From the NCBI RefSeq assembly GCF_900103665.1, contig NZ_FNGY01000009.1, positions 124,001-188,000 of the forward strand: a stretch of 64,000 nucleotides of DNA, in the 5' to 3' direction. The translations under genes and the position numbers were made by a program. The first letter of the stretch is position 1. Each line of letters opens with the position of its first letter. The DNA is from Pedobacter steynii (GTDB taxonomy: Bacteria > Bacteroidota > Bacteroidia > Sphingobacteriales > Sphingobacteriaceae). The notes beneath the pieces are model-generated. The model was not told the origin of the DNA. It saw only the letters and a list, made by a program, of their open reading frames with translations, and ran no database searches. This document shows, in pieces, positions 44,440 to 53,460 of the stretch.

Positions 44440-45012
44440 TTATTTTGCCTGGGTAAATTCAAGATTCAAGGAAATTTTAATGTCTTTTCCTACACCCATA
44501 CCTGTTGGATCAAATTTGATGTTATAGTCCAAACGGTTAATCGTTGTATTTGCAGAAAATCCGGCTTTGGTATTTCCCTGCTGATCTTTGGTCGTTCCAC
44601 CAAAAACAACATTAAATTTCACCTCTTTAGTTACATCGCGAATGGTCAGCTTTCCGTTGAGCTCATAGTTATTTCCTTTCCCTTTTTTGAAAGAAGTGCT
44701 TTCAAAAGTCATTTTTGGATACTTTTCAGCATTGAAGAAATCGTCTGTTTTCAAATGGTTATCACGAGGTTCTACACGAGTATCGACACTGTTTACGTCA
44801 ACTGTAAAATTAATTTTAGCATCTGTTAAGTCTGCTTTGGCCGCTTCTACAGCTCCATCAAATTTATTGAATGAACCGTCTACAAAAGAGATTCCCATGT
44901 GTCTTACGGAGAAATTCACGAAAGAGTGCATTGGATCAACCGTCCATTTGGTTTGTGCGAAAGACGCAACGCTGATTGAAATCGCAACCAGGAATAAAAA
45001 TACCTTTTTCAT
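44440..45012 (-). CDS. YceI-family periplasmic lipocalin-like protein
   Basis: The 190-residue protein has a signal peptide ending ASFAQ and one YceI domain (WTVDPMHSFVNFSVRHMGIS at the start, FKKGKGNNYELNGKLTIRD later). YceI proteins form a lipocalin-like barrel that binds polyisoprenoids such as long-chain quinone precursors in the periplasm, and are often induced by acid or osmotic stress. A TAGATTTG box stands 22 bp upstream. No quinone genes are adjacent. Confidence 0.92.
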   Translation of the reverse strand: MKKVFLFLVAISISVASFAQTKWTVDPMHSFVNFSVRHMGISFVDGSFNKFDGAVEAAKADLTDAKINFTVDVNSVDTRVEPRDNHLKTDDFFNAEKYPKMTFESTSFKKGKGNNYELNGKLTIRDVTKEVKFNVVFGGTTKDQQGNTKAGFSANTTINRLDYNIKFDPTGMGVGKDIKISLNLEFTQAK

Positions 45013-45034
45013 AATTTTATTTGTTAATGATTTA

Positions 45035-45042
45035 CAAATCTA
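45035..45042 (-). promoter_or_regulatory. -7 box of the yceI-family gene
   Basis: Read on the minus strand this is TAGATTTG, an exact TAnnTTTG match, 22 bp before the ATG at 45012. No -33 TTG is seen at 19-21 bp. Confidence 0.5.
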
Positions 45043-45095
45043 TAACGAATAAGACCGCCGATTGTTGATGTATGATAAGAAATATGCACCAACGC

Positions 45096-45908
45096 CTATT
45101 TCAATACATTGAAGAAGTTAAACTCAACTCTTGCCAGGTACATGTTCTTCGTATACCTGTTCGCCATGTTCCCTGCCACCTCAAAACGATACCCCAGGTC
45201 AATTCGGGTCCTGCTATTGAGCACCACCTGAACTGCTGGTGCAAGATCCAGGTACGAGTGTCCATTTTCAGGATTGGTTTTACCCAACACCTCGAAATAC
45301 AGATTCAGATTTGGCTGGTTATAGTTCTTGTAAACAAAAGGCAACATCAGGTAGCCCGAAGACAGGCTGTAACCCAGCATCTGATCCGGTTTCGGCATCC
45401 CTGTCAGCTGTTTGCTATCGCGCTCAAAGGCCTTTGAATAGCTCAATGTTGCCGATAAAGCCAGTTTATGCAATAACTGAGTAAAGATCAGACCTCCCTG
45501 CAAACCACTGTTATCCCCTTCAAGATTGATGTCTTCGGTATAGGTTGGCCTGCTGCTACTGCTGATCCGGGCAAATGCTGCTGCCCTGAAATGACTTTTC
45601 ACATCATCAACAGACAAAAAACGATATTTGCCATATAAACTTGCACCCTCGGCCTTATAGCTTCCATCCATATCTGAGAAAAAACCCTGCACGTGGATCA
45701 TCAGGTTTTTATTGAAGCCGATCATCATCTCCGGGATAGTTCTTGTTGCAAATTTAGGGTTAAATACCCCTTCGTTTGTCAACCTGATTCCAATCGATTT
45801 TGCGGGCATATTGCTGGCCGGTTCTGAGAACACATAGAGCTCCTGCGACTGCGCAGTAGTCCCCATAGCGATGGCTATGGGGATCAATAATAATTTAAGC
45901 AACCTCAT
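45096..45908 (-). CDS. Probable outer membrane beta-barrel protein of the metal-handling cluster
   Basis: The 270-residue product has a signal peptide ending TAQSQ and then alternating amphipathic strands (IGIRLTNEGVF, MIHVQGFFSD, ASLYGKYRFL, RIDLGYRFEV, YLARVEFNFFNVLK), ending in a C-terminal aromatic-rich strand as in outer membrane barrels. I do not recognise a named family. It starts 7 bp after the heavy-metal-associated protein gene, so a link to metal or copper handling is inferred from position only. Confidence 0.65.
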   Translation of the reverse strand: MRLLKLLLIPIAIAMGTTAQSQELYVFSEPASNMPAKSIGIRLTNEGVFNPKFATRTIPEMMIGFNKNLMIHVQGFFSDMDGSYKAEGASLYGKYRFLSVDDVKSHFRAAAFARISSSSRPTYTEDINLEGDNSGLQGGLIFTQLLHKLALSATLSYSKAFERDSKQLTGMPKPDQMLGYSLSSGYLMLPFVYKNYNQPNLNLYFEVLGKTNPENGHSYLDLAPAVQVVLNSRTRIDLGYRFEVAGNMANRYTKNMYLARVEFNFFNVLK

Positions 45909-45915
45909 AAAAACC

Positions 45916-46452
45916 TTAAATGCTCAGGTGATAAATGCGGGTTTTCTTACCGTTTACCAGTCCTGAACCATCGGCATAAGAAGCAGATTTAACCTGTGCA
46001 GCCTTTTTCTTAAAGGAAGACCCGGAGATAAAGTTTTTGTCTACCACACTCGCTTTTACGGCACCGTTTAACGTCTGATTTTTCGCGTTTAAAAACTGGT
46101 AAACATTAGTTCCCGCTACTGCAAGGCCCTGATCGTCTACTTTAGTATTGTTAAAATTGAACACTGCAGTCAGATTCCCAATGGAAAATCCAGCATCTTC
46201 CACTTTCTTCCTGATCTGGTCGATATTTACGGCTTTATCTTTCTTAAACGTGATTGCAAATAGGTTTTTGTTTAAATCTGGTGTTATTGCGCCAATAAAG
46301 TCAAGGGTTTTTAAAGACTTTTCTGTGGCCTGCGAGCACATAGAACAAGTTAAACCTGTTACCTGAAGTTCTGCAGAAGATATTTGTTGTGCAGAGACTT
46401 TGCCTGCAAATAAAACAATGGATATGATGATTAAATTTTTGATCGTATTCAT
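45916..46452 (-). CDS. Secreted heavy-metal-associated (HMA) domain protein
   Basis: From the ATG at 46452 this is a 178-residue protein with a signal peptide ending VSAQ and an HMA domain (about 25-95). The metal site is GLTCSMCSQATEK with cysteines 36 and 39, typical for Cu(I) or Zn(II) binding. The second half (about 100-178) is rich in Lys and Asn and has no clear family. It is the middle gene of a three-gene cluster, 100 bp after the HYC_CC_PP gene. Extracytoplasmic copper binding is the best guess. Confidence 0.8.
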   Translation of the reverse strand: MNTIKNLIIISIVLFAGKVSAQQISSAELQVTGLTCSMCSQATEKSLKTLDFIGAITPDLNKNLFAITFKKDKAVNIDQIRKKVEDAGFSIGNLTAVFNFNNTKVDDQGLAVAGTNVYQFLNAKNQTLNGAVKASVVDKNFISGSSFKKKAAQVKSASYADGSGLVNGKKTRIYHLSI

Positions 46453-46552
46453 GAGGATATAATTTATGTTTTTGTTAGACATCCGACGCAATAATGCATG
46501 CGTCAAAACCATCACAGAAAATTCCTGCAACGGTAAATAAATTATTCCTGGT

Positions 46553-46951
46553 TTAATTTCTGAAAACGCAGTTAAAAGCGTGGAGGGAAAGCACCGATGA
46601 AAGCGGCGGCGCCTTATTTTCGGCCTTACTGAACAGGTTTGGTAAGATGATGTGAAGTGCCTCTGAAATCAGCGGTCCTAAAAATAGCTTCAGGCTAAAA
46701 TCCTTAGGTACTGCAACTTTAAATCCCGCTTCATGGCTATCTTTAACTTTAGCCTCCACAGTGGTATTTTTACAGCAACTGCTGCTTTTCTTCATTTTTT
46801 CGGCCCCCTTACAAGCACCACATTTCGCGGTTTCCGTAAAACGGACAGAAGAAAGCTTCCCTCCACAAAAGTGCATATTCAGTGCAATCCCGATGATACT
46901 CATCAGGTAAAATGCACATAAGCCCAGTGTAAGTTTTTGTCGCAGTTTCAT
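46553..46951 (-). CDS. HYC_CC_PP-type small cysteine-rich protein
   Basis: The 132-residue protein starts with a hydrophobic helix (about 8-26) and then shows the three signature spots: MHFCGGKL (histidine 27, cysteine 29), CGACKG and SSSCCKN (cysteines 44, 47, 59, 60), and PP near residue 114. Proteins of this kind in Bacteroidota are usually found beside HMA-domain proteins and TonB receptors and are thought to handle copper; function is unproven. It heads the cluster. Confidence 0.8.
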   Translation of the reverse strand: MKLRQKLTLGLCAFYLMSIIGIALNMHFCGGKLSSVRFTETAKCGACKGAEKMKKSSSCCKNTTVEAKVKDSHEAGFKVAVPKDFSLKLFLGPLISEALHIILPNLFSKAENKAPPLSSVLSLHAFNCVFRN

Positions 46952-47045
46952 CTTTTCACAAAAATAAGCATAATTGTATGATAAAACGACTCGTCCTTTT
47001 AATAAAGCAGATTTACCTTAACTTAGCCCTAAATATCATTAAATA

Positions 47046-47774
47046 ATGAAGAGATTTTATACCCTGATCCTTTGTTTATGCTTTAGTGTAACCTTTGCAG
47101 CAAAGCCAAAACATCAATATGTAAGGATAAAAACAGACCTGGGAGAGTGCATTGTGATGCTCTATAACGAGACCCCATTGCATCGGGACAACTTCCTGAA
47201 ACTCACAAAAGAACGAATTTACAACGGGACCCTGTTTCACCGGGTGATCAAGGACTTCATGATCCAGGGAGGCGATCCTGATTCCAAAAATGCAAAACCT
47301 GGTACAGAGTTGGGAAACGGGACTGTAGGTTATACCGTTCCGGCAGAGTTTCGCGACAGTCTTTTTCATAAAAAGGGAGTCCTCGCAGCAGCCAGAGATA
47401 ATAATCCTGAAAAAGCATCCAGTGGAAGTCAGTTCTACCTTGTTCAGGGGAAAAAATTCACAGACGAACAACTTGATAACGTAGAAACCAACCGGTTAAA
47501 ATCTAAAATTCCGGCCTATCAGCGGGAGGTTTACAAAACCCTCGGCGGAACTCCTCACCTGGATAGAACGTATACCGTTTACGGAGAAGTTGTTCAGGGT
47601 ATTGAGCTAATCGACAAGATTGCAGAACTGGCTAAAGATGCGAATGACCGTCCGCTTAACGACATCAGCATGACCGTTACCACCTTAAAACGCCGCGAAG
47701 CAAAAAGATTGGAGAAAGAACTCCGGAATGCCACGGCAAACACGAATCTTTTGGAAAACGCCATCAGCCAATAA
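47046..47774 (+). CDS. Secreted cyclophilin-type peptidyl-prolyl isomerase
   Basis: The 242-residue protein has a signal peptide (about 1-18) and a bacterial cyclophilin domain with the active-site segments FHRVIKDFMIQGGDP, ASSGSQFYLVQGKKF and TVYGEVVQGIELIDKI. Between them is a family insert of about 30 residues (LKSKIPAYQREVYKTLGGTPHL) common in Bacteroidota. It helps fold exported proteins by proline isomerisation. It is the first gene of a run with xth, hutI and hutG, with a 10-bp gap to xth. Confidence 0.92.
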   Translation: MKRFYTLILCLCFSVTFAAKPKHQYVRIKTDLGECIVMLYNETPLHRDNFLKLTKERIYNGTLFHRVIKDFMIQGGDPDSKNAKPGTELGNGTVGYTVPAEFRDSLFHKKGVLAAARDNNPEKASSGSQFYLVQGKKFTDEQLDNVETNRLKSKIPAYQREVYKTLGGTPHLDRTYTVYGEVVQGIELIDKIAELAKDANDRPLNDISMTVTTLKRREAKRLEKELRNATANTNLLENAISQ

Positions 47775-47784
47775 ATAAACACAA

Positions 47785-48555
47785 ATGAAAATCATATCCT
47801 ATAACGTCAATGGCATACGCTCTGCGACGACAAAAAATTTTATCGGTTGGTTGCAAGCTACCGATGCCGACCTGGTTTGCCTGCAGGAAGTTAAAGCCCT
47901 GCCTTCACAGATTCCAGAAATTATCGGCTTAATTGAACAACTTGGTTATCACCATTACTGGTTCCCTGCAGAGAAAAAGGGATATAGTGGCGTGGCTATT
48001 TTTAGCAAAATAAAACCCAATCATGTAGAATATGGTTGTGGCGAAGAATGGATCGACAAGGAAGGCCGGGTTTTAAGGGCTGATTTTGACACTTTCTCCT
48101 TAATGAGCTTATACATGCCATCCGGATCGAGTGGAGACGAGAGACAGGTTAAAAAGTATGAATGTATGCGTTTTTTTGACACCTACATCGCTGATCTTCG
48201 TACACAAATTCCCAACCTGATCATTTCCGGTGATTATAACATTTGCCATACGGCGATGGATATTCACAATCCAAAATCAAATGCCAATTCTTCAGGCTTT
48301 CTTCCTGAAGAAAGAGAATGGATGGAATTGTTCCTCAATAACGGTTTTATTGACACTTTCCGACACTTTAATAAAGACCCTCATCATTATACCTGGTGGA
48401 GTTTCAGGGCAAATTCAAGAGCAAAGAACCTGGGCTGGCGCATTGATTATCATTTGGCAAGTCAGCCGATGCTGGAACGCCTAAAAAATGTAAGCATTCT
48501 TGCTGATGCGGTCCATTCCGATCACTGTCCTATTTTATTAGAGCTAAATCCCTAA
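47785..48555 (+). CDS. xth: Exodeoxyribonuclease III (AP endonuclease)
   Basis: The 256-residue enzyme cuts DNA at abasic sites and trims 3' ends in base-excision repair. The exonuclease/endonuclease/phosphatase fold is shown by SYNVNGIRSA at the start, LQEVKA with the metal glutamate, SGDYNICHTAMDI, and a C-terminal SDHCPILLEL with the catalytic histidine. It sits 10 bp after the cyclophilin gene and 3 bp before hutI, so it shares a transcript with functionally unrelated genes. Confidence 0.94.
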   Translation: MKIISYNVNGIRSATTKNFIGWLQATDADLVCLQEVKALPSQIPEIIGLIEQLGYHHYWFPAEKKGYSGVAIFSKIKPNHVEYGCGEEWIDKEGRVLRADFDTFSLMSLYMPSGSSGDERQVKKYECMRFFDTYIADLRTQIPNLIISGDYNICHTAMDIHNPKSNANSSGFLPEEREWMELFLNNGFIDTFRHFNKDPHHYTWWSFRANSRAKNLGWRIDYHLASQPMLERLKNVSILADAVHSDHCPILLELNP

Positions 48556-48558
48556 GTT

Positions 48559-49803
48559 ATGTCCTCACTTTTAATCACCCATATCGGAACCCTTGCCGGG
48601 CTTCATCCAAAGGAAACGCTCCTGCTTAAAGGAAAAGAGATGGCCAACCTGCCTCAGCTTCAGAATGCCTGGATCTTGTGTAAAGACGGCCTGATTGAAG
48701 ACTTTGGAACGATGGACCAATTGCCGGAACAGCTCCCAAATGAACTGGAAAGTATTTCTGCCAAAGGTGGTTTTGTATTCCCTTCCTGGTGTGATTCCCA
48801 TAGTCATATTGTCTTTGCCGCTCCGCGGGAGGAAGAGTTTGTAATGAAAATTGCAGGTAAAAGCTATGAGGAGATTGCTGCTGCCGGTGGTGGGATCCTA
48901 AATTCTGCAGGGAAACTTCAAAAAGCCACAGAAGAAGAATTGTTTGAAAGTGCTGCTCTGCGGTTAAACGATATGATCAAACAGGGAACAGGTGCCCTGG
49001 AGATCAAAAGTGGATATGGCCTTTCCCTGGAAAGCGAATTAAAAATGTTGCGGGTAATCCGAAGATTAAGAGAAAGTTTCCCTATTCCTATTAAGGCTTC
49101 ATTTTTAGCTGCACATGCTTTTCCATTAGCCTATAAAAATGATCATGCTGGTTACATCTCCCTCATTATCGACAAAATGCTGCCACAGATCGCAGCAGAG
49201 GGGCTGGCAGATTACATGGATGCCTTCTGTGAACAAGGTTTTTTCTCTGTAGAAGAGACCGATCAATTGCTGAGCGCCGCAGCAAAATACGGATTACGTC
49301 CTAAAATACATGCAAACCAGCTCTCAGTGTCTGGTGGAGTCCAGATTGGTGTAAAACATCAGGCAGTCTCTGTAGACCACCTGGAAGCAACAGATGAGGC
49401 TGCAATTGCAGCGCTAGCTGGCGGCCAAACCATAGCAACATTATTGCCATCCTGTTCTTTCTACCTGGGCATTCCTTTTGCAAATGCCAGGGCACTGATC
49501 CAATCCGACGTTCCTGTCGCCTTAGCCACGGATTACAACCCGGGCTCCACCCCTTCCGGAAATATGAATTTTGTAGTTTCCCTTGGCTGTATCAAATTAA
49601 AAATGTTACCCGAAGAAGCGATCAATGCCTGTACCTTAAATGGAGCGGCAGCAATGCAGTTAAGCGAACAAAGCGGAAGTATTGCAAAGGGGAAACTGGC
49701 AAACCTGTTTATTACCAGGTCAATGTCTTCTCTCGCCTACCTGCCTTACAGCTTCGGTCAATCACAAATTGAAACCATTATCTTAAACGGCAAAGTTCAA
49801 TAA
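48559..49803 (+). CDS. hutI: Imidazolonepropionase
   Basis: The 414-residue amidohydrolase opens imidazolone propionate to N-formimino-L-glutamate, the third step of histidine degradation. Metal ligands are visible in DSHSHIVFAAPR, AAHAFPL, KIHANQL and ATDYNPGSTPSGN. The last matches the HutI signature. It overlaps hutG by one base. hutH and hutU are not in the window, so the pathway is split on the chromosome. Confidence 0.95.
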   Translation: MSSLLITHIGTLAGLHPKETLLLKGKEMANLPQLQNAWILCKDGLIEDFGTMDQLPEQLPNELESISAKGGFVFPSWCDSHSHIVFAAPREEEFVMKIAGKSYEEIAAAGGGILNSAGKLQKATEEELFESAALRLNDMIKQGTGALEIKSGYGLSLESELKMLRVIRRLRESFPIPIKASFLAAHAFPLAYKNDHAGYISLIIDKMLPQIAAEGLADYMDAFCEQGFFSVEETDQLLSAAAKYGLRPKIHANQLSVSGGVQIGVKHQAVSVDHLEATDEAAIAALAGGQTIATLLPSCSFYLGIPFANARALIQSDVPVALATDYNPGSTPSGNMNFVVSLGCIKLKMLPEEAINACTLNGAAAMQLSEQSGSIAKGKLANLFITRSMSSLAYLPYSFGQSQIETIILNGKVQ

Positions 49804-50774
49804 TGGAAGGACTGAAAATATACGGAAAAGAGGACATCATGGCCCTGACAGGCCCACGTGAGGGAGAAACCAAGCTCGGTGAGCGGGTGCAGGTCATTTC
49901 TTCACTGGACCAGTTAAAGGCCTCCACAGCCCGCTTTGTATTACTGGGAATTCCCGAAGACATTGGCGTTAGGGCAAATCAGGGGATTGGAGGAGCTGCC
50001 ACAGCCTGGATCCCAGCGCTTAGAGCTTTACTAAATACACAGAGCACCTCTTTTTTAGCCGGCCCGGAATTATTAATTCTCGGGCATTTCCATTTTCAGG
50101 AACCTCTGGAACCTGACATTAAAGCCCTGGAGGCTGCAGTTGTTCAAATCGATGAGCAGGTATACCCGGTCATACGAGAGATCATTGAGGCGGGTAAGGT
50201 TCCCATTATCATTGGAGGAGGGCATAACAATGCTTATCCCATCATCAAAGGTCTTTCACTTGCGCTTCAAAAGCCCATTGATGTGTTGAATATCGATGCA
50301 CATGCTGATTTGAGACCTACAAATGGCAGACATAGTGGAAATGGGTTCAGTTATGCAATTAAAAATGGCTTTCTTAAGAAATATGCCATTTTTGGACTCC
50401 ATCAAAATTACAACAACACTGGGATCCTTGAGCAAATCAGCGAAAATCCAAATATCGATGCCCTCTTTTTCGATGACTTGTTAAAAAATAATCAGCCGGT
50501 TGTAGAACAGCTTCAGCCACTGTTGAAAAACTTAGCAAACGAAATTGGATTAGAAATTGATCTTGACTGCATAGAAAACCTCTTATCCAGCGCATTTACG
50601 CCCTCAGGATTCAATATTAATGACATCCGCAGGATAATCCTCGGTACGGAGAAGAAACTCGCTTATATGCACATTTGTGAAGGTGCAGTCCTTCTTCATG
50701 ACGGAAGACAGAGTATAGGAACTGCAAAGGCGATTGCCTACCTCGTTACCGATTTCATCAAGGCACAAAAGTAA
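49803..50774 (+). CDS. hutG: Formimidoylglutamase (arginase/agmatinase family)
   Basis: The 323-residue protein belongs to the ureohydrolase family. Manganese ligands are in IIGGGHNNAYP, NIDAHADLRP and the EIDLDCIEN segment. Placement one base after hutI makes N-formimino-L-glutamate the likely substrate, giving glutamate and formamide. The annotation as HutG rests on context; sequence alone would allow another ureohydrolase. The stop codon is followed at once by the ompA-side terminator. Confidence 0.9.
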   Translation: MEGLKIYGKEDIMALTGPREGETKLGERVQVISSLDQLKASTARFVLLGIPEDIGVRANQGIGGAATAWIPALRALLNTQSTSFLAGPELLILGHFHFQEPLEPDIKALEAAVVQIDEQVYPVIREIIEAGKVPIIIGGGHNNAYPIIKGLSLALQKPIDVLNIDAHADLRPTNGRHSGNGFSYAIKNGFLKKYAIFGLHQNYNNTGILEQISENPNIDALFFDDLLKNNQPVVEQLQPLLKNLANEIGLEIDLDCIENLLSSAFTPSGFNINDIRRIILGTEKKLAYMHICEGAVLLHDGRQSIGTAKAIAYLVTDFIKAQK

Positions 50775-50777
50775 AAA

Positions 50778-50801
50778 GGGGGCTGTCCCAGACAGGCCCC
50801 C
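50778..50801 (-). terminator. Terminator of the OmpA-family gene
   Basis: A GGGGGC-TGTC / GACAGGCCCCC hairpin with one bulged base is followed, on the minus strand, by five T (50777-50773). It lies 19 bp after the OmpA-family stop. On the plus strand no T-run follows, so it mainly serves the minus strand. Confidence 0.75.
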
Positions 50802-50820
50802 TATTGCAAAACTCCCCATA

Positions 50821-52605
50821 TTAATATTTTAAAACTTTAATTTCTGTTCTGCGGTTGGCCTCATGTTCTCCAGGGCTACATTTAATGCCATTCGCACACC
50901 GGTTCAGCAATTGTTTTTCTCCATATCCTTTAGCCACCAATCGACTGCGATCGATTCCTTTGGCAAGAAGGTAGTTTACAGCAGATGCCGCCCTTCTTTG
51001 AGAAAGCTTTTCATTGTAGTCGTCCTTTCCCCTGCTGTCTGTATGAGAAGATAGCTCGATCCTCAGGCTTGGATTTTTAGCCATAATGTTAACCAGATGA
51101 TCAAGAATAGGCGCGGCATCTGGCCGGATATTGGATTTATCGAAATCGTAATGAATATTTTTAAGGACAAAGGTTGCTCCAACACTGATATCACTTAATC
51201 CGAGTTTCAGCACCACATACAGTGTTTTACTACGATCCAACCCTTTAGTAGATACCAGCTCCGTCTGAGAGAACTTTCCTGCTTCGGTGGCCACGACCGT
51301 ATATTCAGATTCCTGCTCCAACTGGTAAGTAAACATAGCCTGCCCATCAGAGACCTGTCCCTGGCTTTCATTGCTAAAAGTATTGCTGAGGACCGTGCTG
51401 ATTCCTGGGAGCTTGCTATTGTCATTTGACCTGATTGTCTCTCCAATAAGCGTAAACCGGAGGTCATTAAGAAAAATTTCCTTGTAGATCACAGCCGCAT
51501 CGGTTTCAAAATCTGTTCGTTTTATCCCCACAGGATCAGCAACAACTCCATTCTTCTCTGCGGTAATCAAATAGCCCGATTTTATCGCTGATTTAACCCG
51601 TTCTGCCTCCCCGTTCACATTGCTATTGGAAACATATGCTTTCCCATTTCCCGAAATTTTCACCTTTACGCCACTTAATACCAGACCAGTCTGTTTATCT
51701 TTAACCACCACTTGGATGTCTTTTGAAATGGCCACAGGCACAACTATGACTGGCATTAACGGAAGTTTTTTGGGCTTCGCCCCGAGCTTTATTTTAATTC
51801 CTGCGGCAACATTCAATGCTTTTACATTGGTCTCACATGGACAGGGCCTGGACTCATAGAATTGATTGATATTGGTAATGATTCCATTCCTAACGATCAA
51901 TACGTCTTTGGGGCCAAGAGGATTCGTTGGCTTATAATTCATCACCTGAAATTTGCTGGAATCTCCCCCAAACCGTTTTCCAAAAGTACTGAGATAATCT
52001 GTCTGTAAAAACAGTCCAATATGATCACTGAGCTGATAAGTAACCCTGAAACCACCCAGCCCCATCCAGGCCTTGGTCTTATTTTTTTCATTATTGGTAT
52101 AATAGTCGTCGAACATTTTAACCGGGGCAGCGCCGGGAGCATCGACATAAATGGATTGCACATATTCAGGAAACTGTTGGAAGAGCAGGCCGGTTCTCAG
52201 AAAAGCTTCCAGCTCAACTTTCTTCCCCAGAGTCGCCTTATAAATTGGCCCTATGCTTATTCCAAAGTGCTTAAACACAGGTTCATTGAGGTAATTCGTG
52301 GCCAGATATCCGTTTGCAAAAGAAATCGATTCAAATTTCCGGCTTTCGTGTTTCAGAGAACGGACATCCAGGCCAATTCCCCATTGATTTCCATTGAAGA
52401 GCTGATCAATTGCCAGCCCATAAAAATAGCCATTTTTGGCCCGTCCGACATCATTTCTGTAGTCTTTTAACGGCGCGCTCAATCCGCCGAAGAGCGAAAA
52501 TTGTAATTGTCCGGTGGAATTAATGAGAGAAGGGTCTGTAGGTACCTGTGCCAGAGAAAAGCTGGTAAAAAGTGCGGAGATGAGGGTAAGGATGATCTTT
52601 TTCAT
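50821..52605 (-). CDS. OmpA-family outer membrane protein
   Basis: From the ATG at 52605 this 594-residue protein has a signal peptide ending FSLAQ, an N-terminal beta-barrel of about 270 residues, a middle carboxypeptidase-regulatory or Ig-like region (SGVKVKISGNGKAYVSNSN) and a C-terminal OmpA domain (about 480-594; HYDFDKSNIRPDA, LSSHTDSRG, LSQRRAASAVNYL, RRTEIKVL) that binds peptidoglycan. It links outer membrane and wall. It converges on hutG and is monocistronic. Confidence 0.9.
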   Translation of the reverse strand: MKKIILTLISALFTSFSLAQVPTDPSLINSTGQLQFSLFGGLSAPLKDYRNDVGRAKNGYFYGLAIDQLFNGNQWGIGLDVRSLKHESRKFESISFANGYLATNYLNEPVFKHFGISIGPIYKATLGKKVELEAFLRTGLLFQQFPEYVQSIYVDAPGAAPVKMFDDYYTNNEKNKTKAWMGLGGFRVTYQLSDHIGLFLQTDYLSTFGKRFGGDSSKFQVMNYKPTNPLGPKDVLIVRNGIITNINQFYESRPCPCETNVKALNVAAGIKIKLGAKPKKLPLMPVIVVPVAISKDIQVVVKDKQTGLVLSGVKVKISGNGKAYVSNSNVNGEAERVKSAIKSGYLITAEKNGVVADPVGIKRTDFETDAAVIYKEIFLNDLRFTLIGETIRSNDNSKLPGISTVLSNTFSNESQGQVSDGQAMFTYQLEQESEYTVVATEAGKFSQTELVSTKGLDRSKTLYVVLKLGLSDISVGATFVLKNIHYDFDKSNIRPDAAPILDHLVNIMAKNPSLRIELSSHTDSRGKDDYNEKLSQRRAASAVNYLLAKGIDRSRLVAKGYGEKQLLNRCANGIKCSPGEHEANRRTEIKVLKY

Positions 52606-52690
52606 AGTCGTTAATTTAAATTTCAACTAAAGTCTGAAGATAAATCACCCATGCCCTAGGGCTTGCCAGCCTATGGTCTGCAAATTTGCT

Positions 52691-53260
52691 TTATGTTACA
52701 GGAAAGACATATGTTCTATTTGGTGTAATGCATTTGTCCAGCCTGACGTCATGTTCATTTATATCATCAATCACATTTAGTTCATCAAAAAAAGACAGGC
52801 CAATCTTCTGCGTGGATATCCCCTGCAGAAACCTGTCATAAAACCCCTTTCCATAACCGATACGGTATCCATTCTTATCAAATGCCAATAAGGGCACAAT
52901 CACCATATCCACCTCCCCTGTATGAATTTTAGCCTTTTGGGGCTCCAAAATCTGGTAATCACTCATTTCAAGATCTTCCAGTCCGTCATAGTAATGGTGG
53001 GTCATTAACGCAGTATCAAAATCAGCTTTTGGAACGATGATCTTAACCTCTGGATGGTGTATTTTCAGCCAGTCGATCATTAGAAAAGTATCCGGTTCTT
53101 TCTTCTGTTTAATGGGTAGAAATATATGGACAATTTTCACGCTGGAAAGGTCCAGCAAGGCAAACTGTTCAACGAGTTTCACACTAAGTGTATGCACTTT
53201 TTCGGGCGACAATGACTGTCGTTGCTGCTGTGCTGATTTTCTGATTTCTGATTTGTTCAT
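52691..53260 (-). CDS. 5-formyltetrahydrofolate cyclo-ligase
   Basis: The 189-residue protein converts 5-formyl-THF to 5,10-methenyl-THF using ATP. The family patterns are present: an N-terminal KSEIRKSAQQQRQSL stretch, VPLLAFDKNGYRIGYGKGFYDRF with the phosphate-binding GYGKGFYD, and a C-terminal DVRLDKCITPNRTYVF. Length is normal. The gene stands alone between ompA and efp. The 200 bp upstream contain a terminator-like hairpin at 53398 but no promoter I can name. Confidence 0.92.
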   Translation of the reverse strand: MNKSEIRKSAQQQRQSLSPEKVHTLSVKLVEQFALLDLSSVKIVHIFLPIKQKKEPDTFLMIDWLKIHHPEVKIIVPKADFDTALMTHHYYDGLEDLEMSDYQILEPQKAKIHTGEVDMVIVPLLAFDKNGYRIGYGKGFYDRFLQGISTQKIGLSFFDELNVIDDINEHDVRLDKCITPNRTYVFPVT

Positions 53261-53397
53261 TGCTTTACACTTTATGTTCAGGCTGAAGAAATGATCCTAA
53301 GAGGAATGCGGAAGGGCGGTTGATGGCGCATAAATGTAGGCAATCCGGCGATCCTGATGATCAGGAGCCAAGGTAAAAAAAAGCGGGTAAAAAAAGA

Positions 53398-53423
53398 TGG
53401 CTTCGGGAACCACTCCGAAGCCA
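53398..53423 (-). terminator. Terminator of efp
   Basis: TGGCTTCGG (53398-53406) pairs with CCGAAGCCA (53415-53423), and on the minus strand the stem is followed by a T-rich tract (53395-53389). It stands 38 bp after the efp stop. On the plus strand the same hairpin is followed by an A/C-rich leader-like stretch and an ATG at 53452. Confidence 0.75.
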
Positions 53424-53460
53424 CAATCAACCTAAACCTAAAACTAAACTATGAAAATTC

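Noticed and set aside
45072-45437. 121-codon plus-strand frame opposite the outer membrane barrel gene
   Set aside because: Mirror frame of a better supported gene with signal peptide and operon context; no family resemblance.
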